DNA from: an uncultured Bacteroidales bacterium
GTDB lineage: Bacteria; Bacteroidota; Bacteroidia; Bacteroidales; Bacteroidaceae
Assembly (NCBI GenBank): GCA_902779085.1
Contig: CACYZY010000010.1
Span: 40,497 to 104,496, forward strand
Direction: 5' to 3'
Length of the DNA: 64,000 nucleotides
Under the pieces are notes generated by a model that saw nothing but the letters and a program-made list of their open reading frames with translations, did no database searches and had not been told where the DNA came from. Of the stretch, positions 37,337 through 46,374 are shown piece after piece. Made by a program: the position numbers and the translations under genes. Position 1 is the stretch's first letter; each line of letters opens with the position of its first letter.

Positions 37337-39244
37337 ATGCCAAATATAAAGAAGCTTGACATATTTATCTTGAAGAGTTTCAGCCTGCTGTTTGCAGGAA
37401 CTTTCTTCATTTGTCTCTTTATTTTTGAGATGCAGTTTCTATGGAGGTATGTGGATGATTTGGTGGGTAAAGGACTGACGATAGATGTACTGGCACAGTT
37501 CTTTTTCTATGCCTCACTGACGCTGGTACCTGCCTCGTTGCCGTTGGCTGTGTTGCTGGCATCGTTGATTACCTTCGGCAACTTTGGCGAACGCTTTGAA
37601 CTGATAGCCATGAAGGCTGCTGGTATATCGCTTTTGCAAATAATGAGACCACTGATTGTGATGCTGGTGTTAGTATGTGGACTGTCATTCTATTTCCAAA
37701 ATGTTATTGGACCAAAAGCTCAGACCAAGTTGTGGACTCTGCTGATATCTATGAGGCAGAAGTCACCCGAGTTAGACATCCCAGAAAAGACGTTCTATGA
37801 CCAGATAGACGGATATAATCTTTATGTAGAACGCAAAGACCGAAATACTGGTATGTTGTATAACGTGATGATATATAACTTTGCCAATGGCTTTGACAAT
37901 GCGCAAATTATACGTGCCGACTCAGGTAAGTTGGAAATGACAGAAGACAAGCAGCATCTGTATCTGCGACTTTATAGCGGTGAGCAATTTGAAAACTTGC
38001 AATCCCAGAACATGAAGCAGCAAAACGTGCCTTATAGGCGTGAATCATTCAGTGTGAAGTATGCGCTGATAGACTTTAATGCCAACTTCAACATGGTTGA
38101 TGAGGGATTCATGACTAATCAGTCAAACAGCAAAAACATGGCTATGCTGCAGGCCAGCATAGACTCTATGGCAGTACTTGTGGATAGTCTGGGGGCTGCT
38201 AATTACAAGAACAACATGAAGACAACCTTCCGCATACATCAGGAAACACAGGCAAAAGATTCGGCATTGGTTCGTGAGGCTAACATCATGAGTTATAATG
38301 TTGATAGTATCATTAACGCAATGTCGCCCACAGAAAGACAACGGCAGTTGAACAGCATGTTGACAAGTGCTAACAGTGTTCAGTCAGACTGGAATATGAA
38401 GACATTGAACATCAGCCAGACTGGCTATAGTATGAGACGACACATGACCGCATGGCACGAAAAAATCACCTTATCGCTGGCATGTTTGGTGTTCTTCTTT
38501 ATCGGTGCCCCTTTGGGAGGCATTATCCGTAAGGGCGGACTGGGTATGCCAGTAGTGATTTCGGTACTGATATTCATCTTCTATTATATCATCAACAACA
38601 CTGGTTATAAACTGGCTCGTGATGGAAATTGGCTGGCATGGGAGGGCATGTGGCTGAGTACTGTTATATTGGCACCTGTAGGCGCTTATCTTACTTATAA
38701 ATCGAATAACGATTCAGTGGCATTGAATATTGATACTTATAAGGAGTTCTTTAGACGATTGTTTGGTATGCGCTCTGAGCGAAGCATTACTCGCAAGGAT
38801 GTGGTGATTCTTGATCCAGACTACTTAACCTTACCTGCCGCTCTGCAGAACCTTACCGACCGCATTGTGAACTATACAAGCAGGCACGACTTGAAACGAC
38901 CTGCCAATTATATCAAGTTCTGGAAGGGTGAGCAGTATGATGAAGAGATTGATTATATCAACGAAATATTGGAAACAGTGATAGTGGATATGGCCAATTC
39001 GAGAGACAACCACCTGTTGCTTGCTTTGAACAACTATCCCATTATTTCGCCTCATGCTCACCTCAGACCTTTCCAGAACAAATGGCTGAATTTGATGTGT
39101 GGCGTGGTGCTGCCTTTGGGACTAGTACTCTTCTTCCGCAGTTGGGCTTTTAGGACAAGGCTTGCTAAAGATTTGGACCGTGTGGTGGAGACGAATCAAG
39201 AGGTGATGACAATTATCAAAACAAGAATATTAACAGATAACTAA
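37337..39244 (+). CDS. LptF/LptG (YjgP/YjgQ) family LPS export permease
   Basis: 635 residues from ATG 37337 ([15 protein letters not shown]). Transmembrane segments lie near the N-terminus (about 14-34, 55-80 and 95-120), then a large periplasmic beta-jellyroll region, then three further segments (about 375-445). A C-terminal extension of about 190 residues ends with a last hydrophobic segment ([14 protein letters not shown]). The family is the inner-membrane part of the Lpt exporter working with LptB. A single LptF/G-like protein with this long C-terminal part is common in Bacteroidota. The extension's role is unknown. Confidence 0.9.
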   Translation: MPNIKKLDIFILKSFSLLFAGTFFICLFIFEMQFLWRYVDDLVGKGLTIDVLAQFFFYASLTLVPASLPLAVLLASLITFGNFGERFELIAMKAAGISLLQIMRPLIVMLVLVCGLSFYFQNVIGPKAQTKLWTLLISMRQKSPELDIPEKTFYDQIDGYNLYVERKDRNTGMLYNVMIYNFANGFDNAQIIRADSGKLEMTEDKQHLYLRLYSGEQFENLQSQNMKQQNVPYRRESFSVKYALIDFNANFNMVDEGFMTNQSNSKNMAMLQASIDSMAVLVDSLGAANYKNNMKTTFRIHQETQAKDSALVREANIMSYNVDSIINAMSPTERQRQLNSMLTSANSVQSDWNMKTLNISQTGYSMRRHMTAWHEKITLSLACLVFFFIGAPLGGIIRKGGLGMPVVISVLIFIFYYIINNTGYKLARDGNWLAWEGMWLSTVILAPVGAYLTYKSNNDSVALNIDTYKEFFRRLFGMRSERSITRKDVVILDPDYLTLPAALQNLTDRIVNYTSRHDLKRPANYIKFWKGEQYDEEIDYINEILETVIVDMANSRDNHLLLALNNYPIISPHAHLRPFQNKWLNLMCGVVLPLGLVLFFRSWAFRTRLAKDLDRVVETNQEVMTIIKTRILTDN

Positions 39245-39251
39245 AGATACT

Positions 39252-40460
39252 ATGGAAAAAGTAAAGTTGGACACTATTGAAGAGGCATTGCAAGAGATTA
39301 AAGATGGCAACTTTGTGGTAGTGGTAGATGATGAAGACCGCGAGAATGAAGGAGACCTGGTAATTGCAGCTGAAAAAATAACGCCTGAGAAAGTAAACTT
39401 TATGCTTAAGCATGCTCGTGGCGTTCTATGTGCTCCTATTACGATTTCAAGATGTGAGGAACTAAACTTGCCTCATCAGGTGACTAATAATACCTCAATG
39501 CTGGGTACCCCATTTACTGTGACCATAGACAAATTAGAAGGATGCACTACTGGTGTATCGGCGGCTGACCGTGCTGCTACTATCCGTGCATTAGCCGACC
39601 CAACTTCCAAACCTGAGCACTTTGGACGTCCAGGGCACATAAACCCTCTGTACGCACAGGATAAGGGCGTGTTAAGGCGTGCAGGTCATACCGAAGCAAC
39701 AATAGACTTGGCTCGAATGGCGGGGCTCTATCCTGCTGGTGCGCTAATGGAAATTATGAGCGACGATGGCACGATGGCTCGGTTACCAGAACTGCGCCGT
39801 TTTGCTGACCAATATAACCTAAAACTTATTACCATACAAGACCTCATTGCTTACCGTCTGAAAGAAGAGTCAATGGTGGAGCGGGGAGTAGAGGTGAATA
39901 TGCCTACAATTTATGGCGATTTTAAACTCATTCCTTTCAAGCAGAAGTCAAATGGACTGGAACATGTAGCTTTGTTCAAGGGTACTTGGGAGCCTGATGA
40001 ACCGGTGTTGGTAAGGGTACATTCATCATGCATGACGGGAGACATCTTTGCTTCACGTCGTTGCGACTGCGGAGAGCAATTGCACAAGGCTATGCAGATG
40101 ATTGAAAAAGCTGGCAAAGGTGTGGTGGTATATCTGAACCAAGAAGGGAGGGGTATTGGCCTGATGGATAAGATTCGTGCCTATAAGCTGCAGGAGGAAG
40201 GTATGGACACTATTGACGCCAATATCTGTTTGGGACATTTAGCTGATGAACGCGATTATGGTGTAGGTGCACAGATTTTGCGTGATTTGAACGTTCATAA
40301 GATGCGGCTGTTGACCAATAATCCTGTAAAACGTGTTGGTCTCGAGGCTTATGGATTAGAGATAACAGAGAATGTGCCTATTGAGGTGACGCCTAATCCT
40401 TATAATGAGCGGTATTTACATACAAAGGCTGACCGGATGGGACATAATTTACATTTTTAA
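39252..40460 (+). CDS. ribBA: Bifunctional RibBA: DHBP synthase / GTP cyclohydrolase II
   Basis: 402 residues. The N-terminal half is 3,4-dihydroxy-2-butanone 4-phosphate synthase with [13 protein letters not shown] (25-37). The C-terminal half is GTP cyclohydrolase II with the zinc cysteines in [20 protein letters not shown] and the EGRGIGL motif. Together they make both first precursors of riboflavin. The gene lies 7 nt after the LptF/G-like gene and 23 nt before an aminotransferase. No FMN riboswitch is visible in the 7-nt gap. Confidence 0.98.
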   Translation: MEKVKLDTIEEALQEIKDGNFVVVVDDEDRENEGDLVIAAEKITPEKVNFMLKHARGVLCAPITISRCEELNLPHQVTNNTSMLGTPFTVTIDKLEGCTTGVSAADRAATIRALADPTSKPEHFGRPGHINPLYAQDKGVLRRAGHTEATIDLARMAGLYPAGALMEIMSDDGTMARLPELRRFADQYNLKLITIQDLIAYRLKEESMVERGVEVNMPTIYGDFKLIPFKQKSNGLEHVALFKGTWEPDEPVLVRVHSSCMTGDIFASRRCDCGEQLHKAMQMIEKAGKGVVVYLNQEGRGIGLMDKIRAYKLQEEGMDTIDANICLGHLADERDYGVGAQILRDLNVHKMRLLTNNPVKRVGLEAYGLEITENVPIEVTPNPYNERYLHTKADRMGHNLHF

Positions 40461-40483
40461 GAGAAAACAAAAATAGAAAATAT

Positions 40484-41677
40484 ATGAATACACTATCTGA
40501 CAGATTAAACAGCTTGTCGCCATCGGCGACGTTGGCTATGTCTCAGAAAAGTTCTGAGCTGAAAGCGCAAGGCATTGATATTATCAACTTAAGTGTTGGT
40601 GAGCCAGACTTCAATACGCCTAATCATATTAAGGAAGCTGCCAAACAAGCTATTGACGAAAACTATTCACGTTATTCTCCTGTGCCAGGGTATCCTGCAC
40701 TGCGAGAGGCAATAGTAGCTAAGTTGAATAATGAGAATGGTCTGGATTATTCTGCTGCCCAGATCAGTTGCTCTAATGGTGCCAAACAGTGTGTTTGCAA
40801 CGCAGTACTTACATTGGTAAACAAAGGAGACGAGGTGATTGTGCCCGCTCCATATTGGGTAAGCTATACTGAAATGGTAAAATTGGCAGAAGGTACATCT
40901 GTGATTATCCGTGCTGGTATTGAACAAGACTTTAAGATTACCCCTGCTCAACTGGAAGCTGCCATTACGCCCCAAACCAAAGCACTCATTCTCTGTTCAC
41001 CTTCTAACCCTACAGGCTCTGTGTATGGGAAAGACGAATTGAAAGGATTGGCTGATGTGTTGGCAAAGTATCCACAGGTTTATGTAATAGCTGATGAGAT
41101 TTATGAGCATATCAACTATATTGGTCACCATGAGAGCATTGCCCAGTTCGCTGAAATCAAGGATAGGGTGGTAATTATCAATGGTGTGTCAAAAGCGTAT
41201 GCCATGACAGGCTGGCGCATAGGTTTTGCAGCAGCCCCAGAGTGGATTATCAAAGGGATGAATAAGTTGCAAGGACAATATACATCGGGTCCATGCTCAG
41301 TATCACAGAAAGCAGCTGAGGCTGCCTATCGTGGTAATCAAGCTTGTGTGGAAGAAATGCGTCAGGCGTTTGAGCGCAGACGCGATTTGATAGTAAAGCT
41401 CTGCAAGGAGATTCCTGGCTTGGAAGTAAACGTACCACAAGGTGCTTTCTACTTGTTCCCGAAATGTAGCAGTTTCTTCGGTAAAAGAGTTGGTGAACGC
41501 TTGATCAATAATGCTGATGATTTGGCAATGTACTTGTTGGAGGTGGGACATGTGGCTTGTGTTAGTGGCGCTGCCTTTGGTGATCCTGATTGTTTTCGCA
41601 TGAGTTATGCTACCAGTGATGAGAATATTGTTGAAGCTATTCGTCGTATTAAAGAAGCGCTGGCTGTTTTGAAATGA
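40484..41677 (+). CDS. PLP-dependent aminotransferase, aspartate aminotransferase type
   Basis: 397 residues, fold type I class I/II. Features: LSVGEPDFNTPNHI near the N-terminus, the YSRYSPVPGYPALREAI-type segment, CSPSNPTGSVY, and the PLP Schiff-base lysine K237 in NGVSKAYAMTGWRIGFA. It matches the AspB/AAT Igamma group, so L-aspartate plus 2-oxoglutarate is the likely reaction. Substrate range (aspartate, prephenate, aromatic) cannot be settled from sequence. It faces the ferredoxin gene convergently across a shared terminator. Confidence 0.92.
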   Translation: MNTLSDRLNSLSPSATLAMSQKSSELKAQGIDIINLSVGEPDFNTPNHIKEAAKQAIDENYSRYSPVPGYPALREAIVAKLNNENGLDYSAAQISCSNGAKQCVCNAVLTLVNKGDEVIVPAPYWVSYTEMVKLAEGTSVIIRAGIEQDFKITPAQLEAAITPQTKALILCSPSNPTGSVYGKDELKGLADVLAKYPQVYVIADEIYEHINYIGHHESIAQFAEIKDRVVIINGVSKAYAMTGWRIGFAAAPEWIIKGMNKLQGQYTSGPCSVSQKAAEAAYRGNQACVEEMRQAFERRRDLIVKLCKEIPGLEVNVPQGAFYLFPKCSSFFGKRVGERLINNADDLAMYLLEVGHVACVSGAAFGDPDCFRMSYATSDENIVEAIRRIKEALAVLK

Positions 41678-41690
41678 TAGATAATCTTAA

Positions 41691-41725
41691 AAAAAAATGA
41701 AGCCCGACTCTTATGAGCCGGGCTT
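41691..41725 (-). terminator. Convergent terminator between aminotransferase and ferredoxin
   Basis: AAGCCCG/CGGGCTT (41700-41706 with 41719-41725), extended by CTC/GAG. On the minus strand it is followed by CATT and a run of eight Ts in total, so it mainly serves the ferredoxin gene and may also stop plus-strand transcription. Confidence 0.8.
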
Positions 41726-41742
41726 TCATTTATAAGTGTAGA

Positions 41743-41916
41743 TTATTCTTCTGGATGAATAGCCTCGCTTGGGCAAGCAGCTGCACAAGTGCCACAATCG
41801 ATACATTCGTCAGCATTGATAACATACTTGCTGTCGCCAGCAGAAATTGCACCTACTGGGCACTCGCCTTCACAAGTACCACACATTACGCAATCGTCAG
41901 AAATTACATGAGCCAT
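41743..41916 (-). CDS. Small 2[4Fe-4S] ferredoxin
   Basis: 57 residues: MAHVISDDCVMCGTCEGECP at the start and CIDCGTCAAACPSEAIHPEE at the end. Two complete CxxCxxCxxxCP clusters (C9, C12, C15, C19 and C38, C41, C44, C48) make it a clostridial-type 2[4Fe-4S] ferredoxin, an electron carrier for enzymes such as pyruvate:ferredoxin oxidoreductase or hydrogenase in anaerobes. It is a single-gene unit with its own promoter element and terminator. Confidence 0.96.
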   Translation of the reverse strand: MAHVISDDCVMCGTCEGECPVGAISAGDSKYVINADECIDCGTCAAACPSEAIHPEE

Positions 41917-41987
41917 AGTCTTAAATTTTATTAGTTTATTACCACATTTATAATAGACTTCAGCGCAGGTTACTGCACTTAGTAGGA

Positions 41988-41995
41988 CAAAGTTA
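41988..41995 (-). promoter_or_regulatory. -7 element of the ferredoxin gene
   Basis: Minus-strand TAACTTTG is an exact -7 match, 72 nt before the ATG. No TTTG is seen at the usual distance. Confidence 0.45.
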
Positions 41996-42059
41996 GTCTT
42001 TTTTCTTTATATACGGTGCTTCTCCATTGCAAAAAGGAGCTATTTATAATACTTCTAAA

Positions 42060-43844
42060 TTAACTGAGTTCAAGGCCCAGATTGTCGCGAAGTTGTGTCA
42101 ACCATGGATTTTTTTTCACCATTTTCTTATATTGTTCAAAGCGGCTAAGCGATTTAACACTCAAAGGCAACTCTTTTATTACAACGTGCGGTTCTAATAA
42201 GAAGTTCTGCAGGTCTTTTTGCATAAATCTCCTTATGTCCACCATCATTTCGTTCAGTTGCTTTGCATTAAGTTCGTTTTCAACGCATATCTCCACTTGT
42301 GTGCCTTCAATAAGGGTAATACGCATACTCTGCATGCGGTTTTTTATGGCCACCTGTTCGTGTGGAAGTTGTTCAGCGAATTTACGCCAGCTTCTCTCTA
42401 CGTTTTCTTGGGTGACAGGTTTGTTTTCTATGTGTTGTGCATGTTCCTCTTGTCCCTTTTCGGATGAGGTAGTGATGGGTTGGCTTTTTTTGATGGAGAC
42501 TCCCAACTGACTTATGGAAGAGATGGCCTGTGGCTTAGCACTAGTTGATTGTGTCTGTTGATGCATGGCTGACCTTGAAATGGGTTGAGGTTGGCTTCCA
42601 TGCTGAACAGATTTTGCTGGTTCTGCTTGCACTTGAGGCTGTCGTGCTACAGGTTGCTGTACTTCTGCTGCAACTGCTGGCGAGTTATTGTTGAAGATGG
42701 GTTTTATTGTTTGCTGAGGGCCATGCCCCCCACTTGGCGATTCATCGTCGGGTTGTGTAAGTTGGGCCAATTGAATAAGCGTGCATTCTATCAAGAATCG
42801 CTTGTTACGGGCATTACGGTAGTTTAAGGCACAATCACTGCATAGTTTCATGGCCTTATATAGGAAAGGAAGTGGTGCACGTTGTGCTTGAGCTTTATAC
42901 TGTTCACGTATGTTAGCCCCCACCTCGAGTAGGGTTATTGTGGCGGCATCCTTGCTTACCAGTAAGTCTCGGAAATGGCTGCCTAATCCGTTGATGAAAT
43001 TACTAGCGTCAAAGCCTTTATTTAATATTTCGTTTAGTAGAAGTAGACTGCTGCTTACATCGTTGTGAAGCATGTGGTCTGTGAGTCGGAAGTAGTATTC
43101 GTAGTCTAATACGTTCAGGTTCTCTATCACGCTCTGATAGGTAATGTTACCTTGGGTAAAGCTCACTACCTGGTCAAATATTGACAAAGCATCGCGCATA
43201 CCTCCATCTGCTTTTTGAGCAATGACGTTAAGGGCATCCAACTCATAAGATATACCTTCTTTCTGTGCAACGCTTGCCAGGTGATCAACAATGTCTTGGA
43301 TGCCAATTCGGTTAAAGTCATATATCTGGCAACGAGAAAGGATGGTTGGCAGAATCTTTTGCTTTTCTGTAGTAGCAAGGATAAAGATAGCATGACGCGG
43401 CGGCTCTTCCAATGTTTTAAGGAAAGCGTTGAATGCTGATGTAGAGAGCATGTGTACTTCATCAATGATATAAACCTTGTATTTCCCGATTTGTGGTGGT
43501 ATTCTTACCTGTTCTACCAGTTGACGAATGTCATCCACCGAATTGTTGGAGGCAGCATCGAGTTCATGTATGTTGAATGAACGTTGCTCATTGAATGCTT
43601 GGCAACTTTCACATTCGTTGCATGCCTCGCCTTCAGGTGTAGGATTAAGACAGTTTATAGTCTTGGCAAAGATGCGGGCACATGTGGTTTTTCCCACCCC
43701 CCTTGGTCCACAGAACAAATAAGCCTGTGCCAGTTTACCATCAGCGATGGCATTCTTTAGGGTGGTGGTCAGTGCCTTCTGACCAATTACAGTGTCGAAT
43801 GTAGCTGGCCTGTATTTTCTTGCCGAAACTATGTAGTTTTCCAT
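42060..43844 (-). CDS. dnaX: DNA polymerase III subunit gamma/tau
   Basis: 594 residues. Walker A GPRGVGKTT (46-54), zinc cysteines in the segment CLNPTPEGEACNECESC, Walker B IIDEVHMLS and the LSRCQIYDF sensor region define the AAA+ clamp-loader ATPase. From about 370 comes a low-complexity Gln/Pro/Ser-rich linker and then a C-terminal domain (about 485-594). The protein loads the sliding clamp. I did not find an obvious slippery frameshift signal for a short gamma form, but did not search it exhaustively. Confidence 0.97.
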   Translation of the reverse strand: MENYIVSARKYRPATFDTVIGQKALTTTLKNAIADGKLAQAYLFCGPRGVGKTTCARIFAKTINCLNPTPEGEACNECESCQAFNEQRSFNIHELDAASNNSVDDIRQLVEQVRIPPQIGKYKVYIIDEVHMLSTSAFNAFLKTLEEPPRHAIFILATTEKQKILPTILSRCQIYDFNRIGIQDIVDHLASVAQKEGISYELDALNVIAQKADGGMRDALSIFDQVVSFTQGNITYQSVIENLNVLDYEYYFRLTDHMLHNDVSSSLLLLNEILNKGFDASNFINGLGSHFRDLLVSKDAATITLLEVGANIREQYKAQAQRAPLPFLYKAMKLCSDCALNYRNARNKRFLIECTLIQLAQLTQPDDESPSGGHGPQQTIKPIFNNNSPAVAAEVQQPVARQPQVQAEPAKSVQHGSQPQPISRSAMHQQTQSTSAKPQAISSISQLGVSIKKSQPITTSSEKGQEEHAQHIENKPVTQENVERSWRKFAEQLPHEQVAIKNRMQSMRITLIEGTQVEICVENELNAKQLNEMMVDIRRFMQKDLQNFLLEPHVVIKELPLSVKSLSRFEQYKKMVKKNPWLTQLRDNLGLELS

Positions 43845-43868
43845 ATTATTATCATACTAATATTTCTG

Positions 43869-43900
43869 CAAAAATAACATTTTCCCATCTATTATGCAAA
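43869..43900 (-). promoter_or_regulatory. dnaX promoter
   Basis: Minus strand TTTG (43900-43897), 20 bp, TATTTTTG (43876-43869), 25 nt before the dnaX ATG. Confidence 0.75.
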
Positions 43901-43937
43901 TAAATCATTTATGTTTCCATTATTCGAGAAATATCAT

Positions 43938-43945
43938 TATTTTTG
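43938..43945 (+). promoter_or_regulatory. -7 element before the FtsB-like gene
   Basis: TATTTTTG is an exact match; a GTTT lies about 20 bp upstream as a weak -33. The gene starts 33 nt downstream. Confidence 0.5.
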
Positions 43946-43977
43946 CAGAAATCATAAGTAAAGTATAGTATTGTATC

Positions 43978-44283
43978 ATGGATAAATTGTCGTCATTTTG
44001 GAATTTCCTGGGTAAGCACAAGTATCTTATCACGATACTGATTTTTGCTGTTATCATTGGCTTTGTTGATGAGAATAGCATTATCTACCGCATGGAGCTT
44101 TCAAAAGAAGAGTCGGCTATACGAAGTGAGATTGAAAAGTATCGTGAAGAGTATCGTGAGAGTACCCGCAAATTGAATGAGTTGAATGCTGATTCCAATT
44201 CCATTGAACGCATTGCACGTGAGAAATATTTTATGAAGAAACCGAACGAAGATATATTTGTCTTTGCTGAAGATCAAGAATGA
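43978..44283 (+). CDS. FtsB/DivIC-family septum formation protein
   Basis: 101 residues. A short cytoplasmic N-terminus, one transmembrane segment (about 16-33, YLITILIFAVIIGFVD) and a periplasmic coiled coil (about 40-78, rich in Glu/Lys/Arg with heptads) ending in REKYFMKKPNEDIFVF, the typical C-terminal FtsB/DivIC motif. The family links FtsL and FtsQ in the divisome. It overlaps the next gene by 4 nt (ATGA). Confidence 0.9.
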   Translation: MDKLSSFWNFLGKHKYLITILIFAVIIGFVDENSIIYRMELSKEESAIRSEIEKYREEYRESTRKLNELNADSNSIERIAREKYFMKKPNEDIFVFAEDQE

Positions 44284-44618
44284 AGAAAGAACTCAACATC
44301 TTATTCATGGTGGGCATGACTTTTGCTTTAGTGGGTGCTGCTGTTTATATAACACGATGGGAGTATGCGCCTTATATGTTTATCATCGGTTCTGTTACCG
44401 CTGCCATAGCACAAATCTTTTCTCAACCTCATGTAGAGGATATCACACTCAAAAGGCTTTATCGTCAGCAAATGTTTGGCGCTTTGTTTCTGGTGCTTAC
44501 GGGTATCCTAATGCTGTATTCACATGGTAACGAGTGGATTGTGTGTTTGCTTATAGCCGCCATTATCCAACTTTATACAGCATTTCGCATCCCTCAGGAG
44601 GAGAAAAAACATCAATAA
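44280..44618 (+). CDS. Small integral membrane protein of unknown function
   Basis: 112 residues with four hydrophobic segments (about 5-24, 29-45, 63-80 and 84-103) and short loops. Start ATG overlaps the FtsB-like stop, so it is co-translated with it. I do not recognise the family with confidence. The link to cell division is only positional. Confidence 0.75.
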   Translation: MKKELNILFMVGMTFALVGAAVYITRWEYAPYMFIIGSVTAAIAQIFSQPHVEDITLKRLYRQQMFGALFLVLTGILMLYSHGNEWIVCLLIAAIIQLYTAFRIPQEEKKHQ

Positions 44619-44622
44619 GGAT

Positions 44623-46137
44623 ATGAAGAAAATCGTTTATGCCATGATAGTTTGCTGCTTAGCTTTAAGCTGGGTAGCATGTGATAATAATGCTAATTTT
44701 GAGCAAGTAGAGAAGCCAAGAGTTATCATTACCTGCGACCCAGAGTTGGATGACCTCAATTCGCTGATTCGTTTGGTGCTCTATGCACCCGACATGCAGT
44801 TGGAAGGATTGGTTTATGCAAGTAGTCAATTTCATTGGAAAGGTGACAGTAAAGGCACGAAGTGGTTTGTTGACGGGCGAGAATATACTAGAAATGGTTT
44901 AAACTACGGTCCGATGGAGTCATGGCGTTGGGATCCAAATGAACGCTTTATTGATGATGTGGTGGATGCCTATGAAGCATGTTATCCTAATCTTAAAGTA
45001 CATGCCGATTATCCTGCGCCCGATTATATGCGTTCCATCGTACGATGGGGCAATGTCGAGTTTGATGGTGATATATCGAAAGATTCTCCTGGAAGTGACC
45101 TTATCAAAGAGAAGATACTTGACAATGTGCCAGGAAAGCTGTTTATCACAGCCTGGGGAGGTTGCAGCACTATTGCCCGAGCTTTGAAATCAATACAAGA
45201 TGAAAATGAAGGTGCTCCCAACTGGATAGATTTGAGAGACAGAATACAGAGAAAGGTTTATCTTTGTTTGAGTGGAGATCAAGATGATACCTTTGCCAAT
45301 TACATCAAGCCTAACTGGCCGGAGATTGGGGTGCTGAATGTGCGTGGTGGCACAGTGCCTTTGGCTTATGGCGCACAGATGCGTGTTCCTGAAGAAGATA
45401 AAGTATATTATTCAGCCCGGTGGTTGGCAGAGAATATCAGCAGCCGCGGACCTTTGGGGGCCATGTATCGTATATGGGGTGATGGTAAACAGATGGTAAA
45501 AGGCGATATTATGGATTACTTTGGCTTGAGTGGGTATACGGCAGATGAATTGCGTGAAATTGGTTATGTGGTTTGGATGCCTCCTCAACCGAAAGGAGAG
45601 TTTCTGGCAGAGGGCGATACCTTTACTTACCTCAATCTTCTAGGTAATGGTTTGCGTGCTTTTCAAGATGACACCTATGGGGGGTGGGGCGGTCGTCAAC
45701 AACCCAATACAGAAGGACAAACCTCTACTTTTGTGCTGGGGGCTGCTGATCCTGTAATGCCTGATTTTGTTCCTGCTGCTCAGAATGATTTTGCAGAACG
45801 TCTTCATTGGAGTGTCACTCCTAGGTTTGAAGATGCCAATCATCATCCGGTAATCTTGGCTCCTTTGTCATTATCTGGTAAACCGGGAGAGACTCTGAAG
45901 GTCAAAGCTAAAGTGACAGACCCTGATAATGATGAAATCACACTTAAGTGGTGGCAATTCAAAGTGGGCAGCTATGCCGGCAATGTTTCTGTGGCTAATC
46001 CAGAAACCGCAGCAACAGATTTCACAATACCTGCTGATGCTAAGGCTGGCGATACCATTCACCTGATTTTAGAAGCCACTGATCATGGGACCCCTGCATT
46101 AACTCACTATCACCGTTTGATAGTTTCCGTAGAATAA
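44623..46137 (+). CDS. DUF1593 nucleoside hydrolase-like lipoprotein
   Basis: 504 residues. Signal peptide with a probable lipobox (SWVA before C20). The DUF1593 domain starts RVIITCDPELDDLNSLIRLV, with the aspartates that bind calcium in nucleoside hydrolases, and includes LFITAWGGCSTIARAL. A C-terminal Ig-like domain (about 410-504) shows KVKAKVTDPDNDEITLKWWQ. Such proteins are secreted or surface-bound and are linked to carbohydrate or nucleoside use; the substrate is unknown. It is the last gene of the ftsB unit, followed by a terminator. Confidence 0.9.
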   Translation: MKKIVYAMIVCCLALSWVACDNNANFEQVEKPRVIITCDPELDDLNSLIRLVLYAPDMQLEGLVYASSQFHWKGDSKGTKWFVDGREYTRNGLNYGPMESWRWDPNERFIDDVVDAYEACYPNLKVHADYPAPDYMRSIVRWGNVEFDGDISKDSPGSDLIKEKILDNVPGKLFITAWGGCSTIARALKSIQDENEGAPNWIDLRDRIQRKVYLCLSGDQDDTFANYIKPNWPEIGVLNVRGGTVPLAYGAQMRVPEEDKVYYSARWLAENISSRGPLGAMYRIWGDGKQMVKGDIMDYFGLSGYTADELREIGYVVWMPPQPKGEFLAEGDTFTYLNLLGNGLRAFQDDTYGGWGGRQQPNTEGQTSTFVLGAADPVMPDFVPAAQNDFAERLHWSVTPRFEDANHHPVILAPLSLSGKPGETLKVKAKVTDPDNDEITLKWWQFKVGSYAGNVSVANPETAATDFTIPADAKAGDTIHLILEATDHGTPALTHYHRLIVSVE

Positions 46138-46173
46138 TTTCTCCCTCTTTAAAGGCGGGTTAAACAAAGGAAT

Positions 46174-46200
46174 GCCTCCCAATACTCGTGGGAGGCTTTT
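46174..46200 (+). terminator. Terminator after the DUF1593 gene
   Basis: GCCTCCCA/TGGGAGGC stem around a 7-8 nt loop, followed by TTTT, 36 nt after the stop codon. Confidence 0.8.
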
Positions 46201-46291
46201 CTATGGGTCATTGCAGTATTTGTTATCATTGACTGCAGTATCTTCTATACCCCTATGGGAGATATAGCGTTCACCCATGGCAGATACTACG
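46201..46291. repeat. Dispersed repeat, copy A
   Basis: Contains CTATGGGTCATTGCAGTATT (46201-46220) with TGTTAT, TATACCCCTATGGGAGATAT (46246-46265) and CCCATGGCAGATACTACG (46274-46291). The same blocks in the same order occur at 61060-61153. In this copy a GCAGTAT-containing stretch of about 22 nt appears twice in tandem. No ORF; it fills the gap between the DUF1593 terminator and the MgtC-like gene. Confidence 0.6.
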
Positions 46292-46374
46292 CCGACGGGA
46301 GGGAACCTTTCCCTTACATTATGGCAAAGCTTACTGCCAGGAGTAGTAAAGCCTTCTTATAATAATAGGAGACG

